From Brachynemurus nebulosus (Eukaryota; Arthropoda; Insecta; Neuroptera; Myrmeleontidae): a DNA stretch of 64,000 nucleotides. The notes beneath the pieces are model-generated. The model searched no databases. It had not been told where the DNA came from and saw only the letters and a program-made list of their open reading frames with translations. The stretch lies in NCBI GenBank assembly GCA_035578155.1, contig JAPWDM010000071.1, positions 248,001 to 312,000 on the forward strand, read 5' to 3'. Below, piece by piece: positions 33,870 to 45,500 of this stretch (positions are counted from its first letter, which is position 1; the number at the start of each line of letters is the position of its first letter). The translations under genes and the position numbers were made by a program.

Positions 33870-34074
33870 CAGGGCCGTTGAGAGAAACGACGGGCCCCCG
33901 GACACAACAAAAAATTTTTTTCCCAAAAATACAATTGACGAGAAAACAAAATAAAACGTCGTCTTTACTTTGTCCGAGCCCCTAATCGAGGCTGTCCTTT
34001 TAGGACCGCCTTCTCTTTTAATACCAAAGCCTCCGGGCAATTGCCCCACCTGCCCTACCCTCTCGCCGGCTCTG
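33870..34074. mobile_element. hAT MITE, 205 bp, perfect 8-bp target duplication
   Basis: The left end CAGGGCCGTTGAGAGA pairs with CAGAGCCGGCGAGAGG on the other strand at the right. ATAATCGT is duplicated exactly on both sides (33862-33869 and 34075-34082). The interior holds CGGGCCCCCGG and CCTCCGGGCAATTGCCCC. Diverged inverted relatives lie at 17510 and possibly 16503. It is non-coding. Confidence 0.85.
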
Positions 34075-34644
34075 ATAATCGTAGACGACTATGTATTTTC
34101 AAAAATTTCAAGACTTGACTTCATAGAATATTTTCAAACTACTTAAAGCTGTAGCTGTCGCTACTCGTAGAGTGGTGAATGAAGTAAACAAGCAAGGGGC
34201 CATAAGTGTCAAGAGGTGTAAGCTAAAATTCTTTAAAAATATATTCCGTATTGTTTGTTTTGTTTGATCTTTTTGTGTGATTTTATTTATCAGCTACTTA
34301 GAGCTTAAACTTTCCCTATTTAAATTGGCAGATAACAGCAAGTTGTGAAAATTTCAAAATTTTTCAGTAACTTAACATCTTAATTTCCACTCTTTCGTCC
34401 AGTTAGAACCTTTTGCCAAATTTTCTCGATGGGCATTATTGTACCATTTCTTTTATTTTATGTAATGGCAGGTAAAAAGAAAATATTAAAAATCCTGAAA
34501 GATGTGTTTACGAAAAAATTTATTTTTCGTTTCCACGTTACCGTGGCTATACGGTTAATACATTGCTTACCTATACTGACATGCTGAGGAATACAACTCC
34601 ACAAAAAGGCAGGTAAAAAGAAACCACAATCTTTCACCTGTCGC
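34075..34644. other. AT-rich sequence between two hAT elements
   Basis: Apart from the flanking target duplications, nothing was recognised. Confidence 0.45.
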
Positions 34645-34968
34645 CAGGGCCAGCTTAGCCAATAGGCCGCTCTAGGCCATGGCCTAAGGGCGGAAGATTT
34701 TTAGGGGCGGTAAATTTTTAAAATAGGGCGAAAAAATGAGTAATTAACGTTTTTTTGTTTTTACTTGTCACTTACTTTTTTTTAAGAGAAAGTTTGTAAA
34801 AAAGGTAGGGAATAGGGGCGGCAAATTTTAAAAAGGGCAGAAAAATTAGTGACTTACGTTTTTTTTTTGCTCCTCGCTCTTTTTTTCCTTTCCCTTTTTT
34901 AAAAACAAAAGGTAGGGGAGGCATTTTTCAAGGTGCCTAGGGGCGGACTCACGGTTAATCCGGCCCTG
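34645..34968. mobile_element. hAT MITE, 324 bp, perfect 8-bp target duplication
   Basis: The left end CAGGGCCAGCTTAGCC pairs with CAGGGCCGGATTAACC on the other strand at the right. CCTGTCGC is duplicated exactly (34637-34644 and 34969-34976). The interior repeats a module twice: AGGGGCGGTAAATTTTTAAA near 34703 and AGGGGCGGCAAATTTTAAA near 34814, each followed by a GGGCRGAAAAA-like word and a T tract. A third AGGGGCGGA lies near the right end. Confidence 0.9.
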
Positions 34969-35619
34969 CCTGTCGCTGGCTTATGGTCTGCCCATATGCA
35001 GTAAAAAAGCTAACGATTTAAAAAAAAAGACAACTGCCATAGTCAGAAAAATTGATAGAATACTAGTAGTTTGTTAGAAACAGGTGTGTCACCAAAAAAA
35101 TAATGCTACAAACATTATACGCTAAGCAATTTTAAATGTTATTTTTAAGCAAGAAGTGTAATATAGAAAAGTTATATTTTTACTAGATAAAATTAGGGAT
35201 GTTGACGGTTCACAAAATGTTAAATAGAGCACACGGTGAGTTGAAAAAAGAGCGAATGAAACGATGTGAAATAGATATATGTGCTTGGTGTGTTAAAGGT
35301 ATTTTTAAATGTCGACAGAAGTTTTTCAAATAAAATGTGAATTAATCAGTTTGCCCCAGGAAAAAATATTTAACTTAATAATCATGAATAAATTATATAT
35401 TGTGCTGTTAATCAAAGAGTGATTTTCAATTATGATTCTGATACTATGTTAGAAAATTAATATTAAAATTTTGGAAGCAACATCATCAGCTTTATTTAGT
35501 TTTTGGATACTGCCAGTTAAACGAAAAGTTATTTCGTCTGTTCTAAAAATTAGCGTTAAAAATTCAAGGTTTTACATCAAACGAACTTAAAGAATGTAAC
35601 GAAAAACTTTTATTAATTA
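34969..35619. other. AT-rich sequence without a recognised feature
   Basis: No paired ends or genes were seen. Confidence 0.45.
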
Positions 35620-35983
35620 CAGTAGAACCTCTGTTCACCAAACAGCAATATCACGTAAAAATTTGTCCGGCTAACAGAGATGTCCCACCTAACAGTAATA
35701 GCATTAAATAATGAAGTATTCATAACTAATTTTTTAATTCAAAATTTTTTAATTTTTTAATTCAAATCAATTTCATGAACGAATCTGGGTATTTTACAAA
35801 TGCATCGTCACATTAGAATCATTGTTAACAAGTTAAAACATGAACAATTATACCTAACCCATATACATACGTACTAGACGTACTCACGTCCGATTAATGG
35901 AGGTAATAGTGTACTAAATAATAAGTCTTCGTCAAAAAATATTGTGTCCGCGTCCGGTTAACAGTGCTGAATAGGTTCTACTG
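35620..35983. mobile_element. Pogo/Tigger-like MITE, 364 bp, TA target duplication
   Basis: The ends CAGTAGAACCTCTGTT and, on the other strand, CAGTAGAACCTATTC are inverted and flanked by TA (35618-35619 and 35984-35985). CAGTAGAACCTCT is a familiar Tigger-type terminus. Inner words TTGTCCGGCTAACAGAG and GCGTCCGGTTAACAG repeat a subterminal motif in both halves. It is non-coding. Confidence 0.8.
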
Positions 35984-37267
35984 TATTGATAAACACAGTT
36001 AAATAAGAAAGCGCCACCATTATCGGACCGGCAAATCAAACTTCAATACTATTAACAACATTTGAAATTACAAATATCTTTGGCGAATTTAAATGGCTAT
36101 TAATTTTTCAAAGAAATTAATAATTTTCAAATTCAAGTAGCGTTTACAATGTTAATATTCTATAATAATGAACAAAATTCGACAGGCAAGTTACAAGTTA
36201 ATTTCGTCCAAATTCTTTTTGTTTTACATGATCGTGTACAACATTCGTATGTACGTGAATACATGTCCATCCGACTACTGCATCACATGAACGTGGGAAA
36301 TCCATGTAAAAGAAGATGAAGATTCGACGTCCACGAGTGCTATGAAGTACTGTCCGTCCAACGACCCATTCTCTAAATTTAAAATTACATTACTGGGAGA
36401 GACCCAACTCACTACGTACACACCATTCACTTTTTCATTATACATAAACACACTCACACAACACATCGTGTATGGAGTGAAGTATTTTGTTAATGTGTGT
36501 GAATACGCGCACCTATATTGAGTTTGAGAAAAAATGTTATGTTTTTTGGTATAATAGATAACAGTAGCAGTTGATGGTTATGTGAACAACACTGCAAATT
36601 CAATTGTGTTGTGGTCTTTTTGTAACTTCCACTATCCATACGTTATATTCCCGTCAGAATTACGCGGTTTATGCCTCCTTCTGGTGTCATATCGCATGTT
36701 TACTTCATAGAGAGGCATACTATGTATTGACCCCTCTCCCTTCCCACAAAATGTTTTGAAGCCTTTCAAAGACGTCAGACGATGTAAAACACTGTCCTAA
36801 CCAAGTGGTCAGCGTAAGTGTAGAAAATTGTAACTTATGATGAGTCCAGATTGAGCCCGACACGGCTTAGGTGGTTCAGTCGTCCACAACGCTTGTAGCG
36901 GTTCGGATGTTGATTGTTGCAACAATGTAATACAATGAATACGTAAGCCTAGAGTACATACGTATTACACCAGCATTATGTATACGTACTATTGCCGAGT
37001 GTCTAGGTATGGTATATGTATCATCTCCCTCCAATGACCGAGCTATACATATGTACGGAATATTACACATACAAATATCCACTACAGCACACATACAGAC
37101 GCAAACTCTAATATGTATATCACCATAGAAAGTGGGGAAGCTCCTCCCATTTTTGTGACGTAACTTTTTGGCGACAAGCGGGATACTAACTATTTAATAG
37201 TAGTTTGGCCGCTTGGTCCCAACCTCCACGGGAAAGGTTAGTTTGCATATTATTGCATTATTATTAT
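35984..37267. other. Mixed-composition sequence, nothing recognised
   Basis: The interval is less extreme in AT content than its neighbours around 36650-37240, but no open frame or repeat could be supported. Confidence 0.35.
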
Positions 37268-37494
37268 GTAAGTGTCCGGGTCAAGACGGATTTGGGGTGT
37301 AGACCCGGACACTTACTAATTATTATTTTTTTTTTTTTATTTTTACTTGTAATGAAACAAATGGGTCAGAGATATAACAAATAATATACGCTCTTTCTGA
37401 TGGTAATACTTTTTGTTGGTGATATCTATGAAGGAAACATGTATAAACATAAAATTATACCAAAAAATGTAAAAAAGTGTCCGGGTCTAGACGG
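37268..37494. repeat. CCGGGTC motif locus: perfect 15-bp inverted pair plus third copy
   Basis: GTAAGTGTCCGGGTC at 37268-37282 is exactly inverted at 37302-37316, giving a hairpin with a 19-base loop. A third copy, AAGTGTCCGGGTCTAGACGG, lies at 37475-37494 in the orientation of the first. The middle and third copies could be the termini of a small element of about 190 bp. No target duplication was identified. Confidence 0.6.
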
Positions 37495-39059
37495 TTTTAC
37501 GGTATACGTATGGGAATAAAAGAATGACTATACATAAAAGAACACCGTTTAAGAGTGTGTTAATTTAACACACGTGAATTTACAGTGTACATACGTACTA
37601 TACAGATCGACATACATACAGACAACGAATTCGTCGAAATCCTGTGAATATTAAATTACTTTTGACTGTAGTACCTATGTATAAAAAATTCAAATCAGTT
37701 ACAAGTAACAAGCCTGATGTTTGTTATATCCATCAAAAAATATCGACATACATATCTTGGCTTTATCTCCCCGCAAATAAAATATTTTGTACATCATGTC
37801 CCTTATACATACATATTATGTATGTGCTTTTAAATATATGTATGCATGTATATTTAATAATTCAATAACTGATATCATGTTATTAAAATAATCAAATTTT
37901 ATTACGTACATATTTTAAATTTTTTTGATATATTTAATTTTTATTCATTTTTTTTTTGGGGGGGGGATATTGATTTTTATATCTATCTACGCAGATTAAA
38001 ATTATATACAAATTGGGGTTCACAACACATTTTTCATATAAAATATTACGTAATACGCGAAAACGTAACAAATTATTTTGGAAATTAATCGGAAAATGAA
38101 ATTTGAAATATTTTCATTTGCTATTATTAATGAATCGGATATTTATTTATTATCTACAGTCTGTCACACAAGAGCGTCAGCTAGGCTGTTTCAAGAGAAA
38201 ACTATTAGAAAGCTCCACTACTGTAGTATTCGTTGAAGGATAGGATAGACTGCTATGCTTTGTGCTTGCGTTAAGAACACATTTTCAAAATGAGTGCGTT
38301 ATATGCAAAATGTTTCAAGGCAATGTTCTTGTGTACTCACAGTAAAGAACGAAAATGACTTATAAAGCTGTTTCTAAATATATGCACAAATCAGAAGACT
38401 TTGTATAGAAGGGGGTGTTGCGAAATAATGGTCAGAAAAACGTCAACGATTTTTCGGAGAAAAAAAATGCGAGGGCCTTCTGAAGAAGAAGATAAAACCA
38501 TTTTCAAATTATTTCAGCGAAAGTCTTTTTTGACATTGCGACAAGGATTAGTGGTCCCCCTTAAACCGAGAAAAGAACAACACACGTTTAACATTTTCAC
38601 AAAACATATAAATACAAAAATTGCGTCTTCTTGCGGAAAAAAACTGCAGCCCGTTTCAATCGATATGCTCAGGCGACGTAATAACGTATTTCTAAACTTA
38701 ACTTTGATTATTCTTTTTAAAACATAAATTTTACTGATTGCAGATAAAACCCATTTGGACATTCTAGGGAGTAGGGACTACCCTTTATTCTCTGTTATCA
38801 GAGACTGTAGCAACTAGCAAATACTTACGTACCAAAGTTATCAAAAAAACTAACATTAAAATAAAAGAGGTGTTATAAATAAAATAACATTCGTAAGAAT
38901 TTTTTTCTCGACTGTACTCGGTAAATATTAATCGATTTACTTTAGGCATTATATATTGGATTATGTATTATGTATCTGGTAAACATGTAACTTAGTATTT
39001 GACACATATTTACACAATTCTTAAACTCATACATACATCCATAATGTACTTATATTACA
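37495..39059. other. AT-rich sequence without a recognised feature
   Basis: A T-run then G-run occurs at about 37949-37966. The 108-codon frame at 38401-38727 begins at a TTG codon, is basic and has no recognisable domain. It is not called. Confidence 0.4.
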
Positions 39060-40599
39060 CACAGTGAAAAATTTGTGTTAAAATTAGCACATTTCACGCG
39101 TCCAGAACGGTCCACTCAATTTTTTGTGTTATTTTAACACAAAGCATATCGTCGGCCATCTCACGAATGGTCGTATCTCATTTTTGTATTTCTATTCAAA
39201 TACTGAGTTGCGACACCGACAGTATTTACTCAGCATTTTAAATAAGTCTCGCGAAACGTTATATCTCTAGTTTTTGCCGTTTAGAAACTCTATTGTTGAA
39301 CGGTTTAGGCGTTTCTCACTTGGACTTCGATTAATGGCTCACAAATCATCATAAATGGAAAAATCAGGAAAAATGAGATACGACCATTCGTGAGATGGCC
39401 GACGATATGTATCAAATCTTTACACAAGATTTGTGTCAATGATTTAACACACAAGAGGACATGCATTTTGTGTTAATTTTTCAGATTTATCAGAGTTAGT
39501 TGTTAAACATTTTTATTCAATAATTTACTTCCACTTAAGATATTTGAAAATCGTACAAAATTATAACGATTTTGTTCATATATTATTATAAATGAGACTC
39601 AAAGAACGCAAAGTAAGTTAGTCCTTTGTAAAAATTCTTATTTGTTTCCATATATACTGTGTAAGTTTTTCGAGAGTTGCCATTTTTATTACAGCCAAAC
39701 CGTTGATTTAATCGAAAAATTGTTCAAATAAGAGTTGTAGATATCGACGGGGGTAACCTATGGTTTTCGAGCTATGATACAAACTTATAGATTTTTAAAT
39801 GAGACTGTATATTAATTTTTCGATAAAACTGATCTCATGCATTAATTAACAACCTAAATGTGCAAAAAAAAATTTTTTTACCAAATTTAATTTTTTATTT
39901 TTTTTTTAATTTATAAATTAGGCGGTAAAAATATGCATATGTACTTGAGGCTACTTCAACCAATAGTGTTTTTCTTGGTAACATTTTCATTACATCCAAG
40001 AAAAGAACCTTTCCCAGTACCATTTCTGTCAAAAAAATTTGGTTGTAATAGAAATGGCAACTCTCAAAAATCTCACATGGTATGCACCAAAATATATAAA
40101 ATAAAAAGTCATCTAAGCTTACGAGATTGTATATTATATAATACAATTTATTTCAAGTACGCTAACATGATTTTTTTTAACTGAATCTAGGTAACAAAAC
40201 TAAGGTAACAAAATAACCTTAAAATGTAAGAAAACTGTCTCATTTTTAAACGTTTAATAAAACTATATTCGTTAATAACTGAAAAAACTTATAATTGTTG
40301 GGTTTTGTTTAATAATAAGAACTACTCTCATTTCTTTTATTATATATATTTTGGTAGATGTACTTTCTAATGTAAGTTAGGTTCTTATAGAATTTTTTTG
40401 CTCTACACAAATATTGTGTTACTTCCTTGCTGTTTAAAACAGGTTAACATTTTTATTCTGTTAAATCGAAATTTGTGTTAATATTTTCATTTAACACAAA
40501 CACGGAATGTTACATTAACGCAGGGTTTTGCTACTTATTTAACACAAAAATTTTAACCACTGATTTTTTTTTACGCAGAACACAATTTTTTTTACTGTG
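39060..40599. mobile_element. GTGTTAA-rich TIR element, copy 1
   Basis: The left end CACAGTGAAAAATTTGTGTT pairs with CACAGTAAAAAAAATTGTGT on the other strand at the right. GTGTTAA or TTAACAC words recur near both ends, at least five on the right side. Much of 39480-40590 matches 44706-45500 in inverted orientation. A shorter MITE is nested at 39149-39405. No transposase was recognised. A CACAG start is compatible with several superfamilies and no target duplication was certain. Confidence 0.6.
39149..39405. mobile_element. MITE with perfect inverted repeats, TA target duplication
   Basis: The arms at 39145-39185 and 39369-39409 are exact 41-base reverse complements. They contain CGTCGGCCATCTCACGAATG and GGTCGTATCTCA. 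TA dinucleotides fall inside the outer edge of this symmetry (39147-39148 and 39406-39407), so the element proper begins TCGTCGG. The perfect arms suggest a recent insertion. It lies within the GTGTTAA-rich element. Confidence 0.85.
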
Positions 40600-40618
40600 C
40601 ACCGGTATATTGATTCTA

Positions 40619-40650
40619 TATTTATTTATTTATTTATTTATTTATTTATT
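40619..40650. repeat. (TTTA)n microsatellite
   Basis: An uninterrupted TTTA repeat lies just beyond the right end of the GTGTTAA-rich element. Confidence 0.95.
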
Positions 40651-42030
40651 CACACTTACAAGTACGAATAATATTTGCCAGTGCCAAAATTTCCTCGAGC
40701 TAAATAATATAAAATATTTAAATTTAATACAGCACTAAGTAAAATATTATATGTACATATATATTATGTCTGTTGTTGATAAATTTTGTTGAGTATACCG
40801 GAACCTCTTTTTATACAGTAAATGAGAGAATTACAAATTTACTTCTTCAACTCGGGATGAATCTACCTATTATTATTACGTAAATGTTACATGGGTAACT
40901 GAAAGTATCTTTTCGGTTTACTAACCCAGCATTCGGGGGAAAAATTTATTAGCACACTTCTATTACATGAAAATGTTAAATTAAAAATTTTCTTGTATAA
41001 TGATCGCACGTCGGTCCACTGGTTTTATTTCCACGAAAAGTTAGGCGATTAAATTAGCGAATACTATTTCTAATATTTTAACAGAATGCTAAACATTTCA
41101 TAATTTTTTATATAATTTCGATAAAAATCACGCTGATTAGAAGATCTAAATTGAAAAAGTTTCATTTAGTTGTACGTAAAATAACGTCTGGGTAATGCTT
41201 TTCAAAGAAAAGGTACCTATTGGTTTTGGCGTCCTTTGAAATATGTAAAGAAGCTGAATGATGCAGTAATTTAGGCAGTTAGGTAACAGTTAAGAGCTAA
41301 ACTTGCCGGAAGTTAAAGCTCAATTATCTTATTTTTTTTTACTTCTTATTCATACTGTGTACTTTAATGGGTACTGTTCTAAAAGAATGGCACAAAAATA
41401 GTTTTTTCTGTAGTTTCAAACTGAACATAATATGGGATTTCGTAACTATTCAGTCTACGTATACATATAAATATTTTTTCCTATAAATAAAATCTCTATG
41501 CACTAAGTATTGACGACAACTTTATCAGAACTTGTTTGGTAATATGATCCATTTTTACTCATCATCATTATAATATCAAATTAATAGTTTTCTCATAAAT
41601 TTGTATATTAATTTATTAAATTGGTTATTAGATTCGTCTTTTTTATAAAGTGCCGACAGTTTATTAATTAAGATTTTTTTTAATTCCAAATAAATTATAA
41701 TTAATAAGTTATAATAAATAATTTAGTCTGACAGAAACAATTACCTATTACGAAATACTTACTATCATATTTTATATAGTTTGTCCAATTTAAACCTTGA
41801 TGCAAAGGTAGAACTGCATCTTTCATATGCAATCCAAAATCTGTAATGGACTATCCGTAGGCTACAGACCAAGGGGTCAAACTACAATGTCTACCAAACT
41901 GTGCCCACTGTAATCAATGGGTGACGTAACACAACACCCATACAATCACAACACACGATGTATGGACACGAATATACCAATGTGTTAGTAATATATTTTG
42001 ATGATGATATATGCAGTTCGCATTCATACA
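40651..42030. other. AT-rich sequence without a recognised feature
   Basis: No repeat ends or coding signals were found. Confidence 0.45.
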
Positions 42031-42347
42031 CTATATACTATGATGGCCGACATATTTGACAACTAATCAACAATTAAAAATAAATTTATTTATTTTAAGA
42101 AAGATATCCCTTTATTTTGAGAAATTTTTTATTCAATAGAATTTTTACACTTAAATACGACACACTTCATATTTTTTTCTGTTTAAATTTCACGAGTTGA
42201 TTAAAAAAAAAAACATGATTTTTATTTTGCCGTGAACACCACGGCAGTCAGTAACAGACTAAAGCAGTAGTAGTGTAAATTGCTACTTATTGCAACTTTA
42301 AGATTTCACCTTTTTATATGTAAACTTGATCTGTCTCATCTGTGCTA
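42031..42347 (+). repeat. Dispersed repeat, copy 2 (partner at 2194-2475)
   Basis: It has the same order of landmarks as copy 1, including ATGGCCGAC and TTTAAATTTCACGAGTTGA. It has a small insertion near 42120-42140 and a short CG-containing insertion, CCGTGAACACCACGGCAG, near 42229. Confidence 0.6.
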
Positions 42348-43133
42348 CAGACTAACAATGATTTATTATTTTGTTATTAAAATTTAAGAAATTAAATTTA
42401 ACTTAATTTAAAATATTTACATTACATTTTCGTGAATATATAATGTTAAGAGTTAAGAGTTAAGAATTCAACAAAAGGTTAGATGTTTCATGGATTTGGA
42501 AAAATTTTGCTTATTTTAAAAAATCGTTCTAATTGGATGGTTTAAATTTAAAAATTTTATTTTGACTGTTAAAAGTAACGCTTCAATAATGTAATTCCAT
42601 GAAATAATACTATTGTGGCCGGGGTTATAAACCTATATATAAGGCCATAGTGCTTTAGAATGACTATCAGTCGTGTTGTCGATTTTGTTAAATGAACCTG
42701 TCAGTTGCTCTTTATTAAAAAAAGCGTATTTGATAAAGCCATGTCTATTAGAGTTTAGAGATCTTTGATTAAAAAATCGATTTCGAGGATCGATTCGAAT
42801 CATCAAACCAAAGACCGATAAGAAGAAAATCTCAGAAAATATAAACGATTTAATGAAGTTTCTTATTAAGGAATCACAAACCAGTTTCAAGTCAAATTCT
42901 TTTGAAAATACTAAAAGTGTCATACGAATCCAAAATTTGACTCAATTTTTCGTAAATAAATCATTAAGGTGGTAAAATTTGGCAACCTACACAATCCTGG
43001 ATACTTTTTAGGATAATCGAAGAAAGCGTGGCATATTAACATCCTTCGCGAGAAACACCAACGATCACTCCATCTTCTGGTGCCTATTTCAGAAAGTCAC
43101 ACAATCACTCACTGTTACAGTATAATATTTATA
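42348..43133. other. AT-rich sequence without a recognised feature
   Basis: The minus-strand frame at 42633-42923 (96 residues) shows no recognisable domain and is not called. Confidence 0.4.
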
Positions 43134-44005
43134 GGGTGAACGCGGGAGAGATGCCGCACATTTGAAAACACTTGCTAATAATTAAAGTATGCATTAAATT
43201 GATTTGAAATTTGGTACGCAGTAAATGTAAACATTGTTCTTTAAAATTATTTATAAATAATTTCTAATTTTGAGTCATAAAGGATTCATAATTAACATTT
43301 TTGTAGAGCCAGCAAAGCGGCGTCTCTCCCATACCTATGGGAGAGATACCCCATCAAAGAAAGTGAGACACCGCATAGTTCAAATTAAAAATTTTGCATT
43401 TTACACACATCTCCATACATGATGCATGCCATATGTAACCATTTTTGGCACTTTATACAACTCAGCCAGTCAACTTTTTTTTTGTTTCTGAGTACTTTTA
43501 AAAACATTCAATACACAGGCAATCATCATTATTTTCGTTATCTTCACTAATATGAGAGCTCTTCCTGATCCATTAATGCATCTTTTATATTTACGTGGCA
43601 TAATTTACAGTCGAAAAAATAAAAATTGCAAATGCGGCATCTCTCCTTTTTGTTGGGATACATGCCGCATGTTGCTATAGTAAGCATAGTGCGGAATTCT
43701 AACCTAAGATTTTATACAGTACTTTTAAAATACACATAAATTAATAGCGGACTCGTTTTCATTCAAACAATGAAATAAACATTCTTAAATTGTAATTAAT
43801 TAAATGCTTGATAAAATATTATGTTAAAAAACTTAATTTTCAATAATAAAAAGTTGGATAATTACTAAAGTGATGGACTAATCATAAATGTTACCATATA
43901 CATCTTAAATAAGTAACTTATTTTAAATATATAATCCATTACTAGCGCTATCTATGTATCAACGGACGAACTATGGCTATTGCAACATCTCTCCCGCACT
44001 TACCC
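43134..44005 (-). mobile_element. Pogo-like family 1, copy C with both ends, TA target duplication
   Basis: The left end GGGTGAACGCGGGAGAGATG and, on the other strand, GGGTAAGTGCGGGAGAGATG are inverted and flanked by TA (43132-43133 and 44006-44007). The terminal motif is repeated inside: CGGCGTCTCTCCC near 43320, GGGAGAGATACCCC near 43349, and GCGGCATCTCTCC then TGTTGGGATACATGCCGCA near 43634-43669. The interior encodes both extremities of a pogo-type transposase on the minus strand with the middle missing. Copies A, B and D belong to the same family. Confidence 0.85.
43430..43601 (-). pseudogene. Pogo-like transposase remnant (start plus C-terminal zinc motif), copy C
   Basis: The minus-strand ATG at 43601 opens MPRKYKR, the usual start of pogo-type transposases, which are DDE enzymes with an N-terminal DNA-binding region. 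After a frame change the sequence reads CLCIECF, then KYSETKKK, then VDWLSCIKCQKW. This resembles the C-terminal PHD-like zinc segment of pogo proteins (C-x2-C, then W-x2-C-x2-C-x2-W). The DNA-binding and catalytic core is missing. The same fusion occurs in copy D at 55523-55745. It is broken by a stop and frame shifts. Confidence 0.7.
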
Positions 44006-44705
44006 TATATACGAAATTATTGTAGCAAGAAAGAAATTCATTCTCATCGAATAATTATAAAGATAAACAAGTGGTGGAAAGAATTACCGATAAAATAGCT
44101 ACTGTTCTTAAACAGATCTACGTATCACATTCAAAATACTCATTTTACATTTATTTTTGAGTGAAAATAACACACTTAACCCTATACTGTTAAAATTGTA
44201 TTTATCGATTTAAAATTAATTTCTCGAAATAATTACATACGTAAAACACAACGAAAGCAAATTACGTATAGGGTTTCACATGTACAATTACAAAAGGCAA
44301 GTAGGTACCTCCCTCATATCCCTCCGCCATCCCTCTTTTTCGCCTCTATATATAAAGATAACAGTCGTGGGTGCGAAGTTTCTGTTCAAACACTTCTTTA
44401 ATGAAAAGCTTCTGTGTTCCGTACGTAGGTGGTAGGTACATATTCAATTGTTACTTACAGCTTTCATTAATTCTTTTTTATTGACTGACATGTGTATAAT
44501 AAAAGCCGAATGTTGATATAACGAAGTTAAATTTTAGATTAGACGAATAACGTACAAACAAGTGAACTGAATATATAGGGGTAGGTACCAGAAGAGTGGA
44601 AATAATAGAAAAATGACGCTTTTGTGCAAATGGAACTGAAAGGCTTCTACGTACATGCTGTCTGAATTTCTTAGCAGTAATATGAACACAGTAACAAAAT
44701 TTCTG
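44006..44705. other. AT-rich sequence with a TATATATAAAG word
   Basis: A TATATATAAAG word lies at about 44347-44357, after a C/T-rich stretch. It could be a promoter, but no downstream gene supports this. Confidence 0.3.
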
Positions 44706-45500
44706 TTCTGCGTAAAAAAAAAACCAGTGGTTAAAATTTGTGTGGGTTAAATAAGTAACACAACCCTGCGTTAATGTAACATTTCGTGTTTGTGTTAAAT
44801 GAAAATATTAACACAAAATTTCCATTTAACAGAATAGAAATATTAACCTGTTTTGAACAGCAAGGACACAATTAATGTGTAAAGTAAAATAATGCTATAA
44901 GTACTTAACTTACATTAGAATATATATCTACCAAAATATATATAATAAAAAAGATGAGAGTAGTTCTTATTATTAAACAAAACGGAACAATTTTAAGTTT
45001 CCTCAGTTATTGACGAATATATAGTTTTATTAAACGTTTAAAAATGAAACAATTTTTTTACATTTTAAGGTTATTTTGTTACAAATTCAGGTACAAAAAA
45101 TCATGTAAGCTTACTTATGATTGTATTATGTAACATACAATCTCGTAAGCTTACATGATTTTTTTTAACTGAATCTGTAACAAAATAACCTTAAAATGTA
45201 AGAAAATTGTCTCATTTTTAAACGTTTAATAAAACTATGTTCGTCAATAACTAAAAAAACTTACAATTTTTCAGTTTTGTTTAATAATAAGAACTACTAT
45301 CATCTTTTATATTATATAATATATTTTGGTACCTATATATGGAAACAAATAAGAATTTTTACAAAGGACTGACTTACTTTGCGTTCTTTGAGTCTCATGT
45401 ATATAATAATATATGAACAAAATCGTTATAATTTTTGACGATTTTCAAATATCTTAAGTGGAAGTAAAATACTGAATAAAAAAGTTTAACAACTAACTCA
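44706..45500. mobile_element. GTGTTAA-rich element, copy 2, internally palindromic
   Basis: It starts with CTGCGTAAAAAAAAAACCAG and matches the reverse complement of 39480-40590. Inside, 44931-45109 is repeated in inverted orientation at about 45142-45334. Shared words include AGTAGTTCTTATTATTAAAC, TTTTAATAAACG and ACATTTTAAGGTTATTTTG read in opposite directions. Copy 1 has only one version of this segment. No reading frame is supported. Confidence 0.65.

Noticed and set aside
38401..38727. 108-codon basic frame
   Set aside because: It starts at TTG, has an overlapping frame on the other strand, and shows no domain or family resemblance.
44340..44420. TATATATAAAG with a downstream ACAGTC as a promoter
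   Set aside because: The spacing is too short for a normal TATA to initiator distance and no coding region follows.
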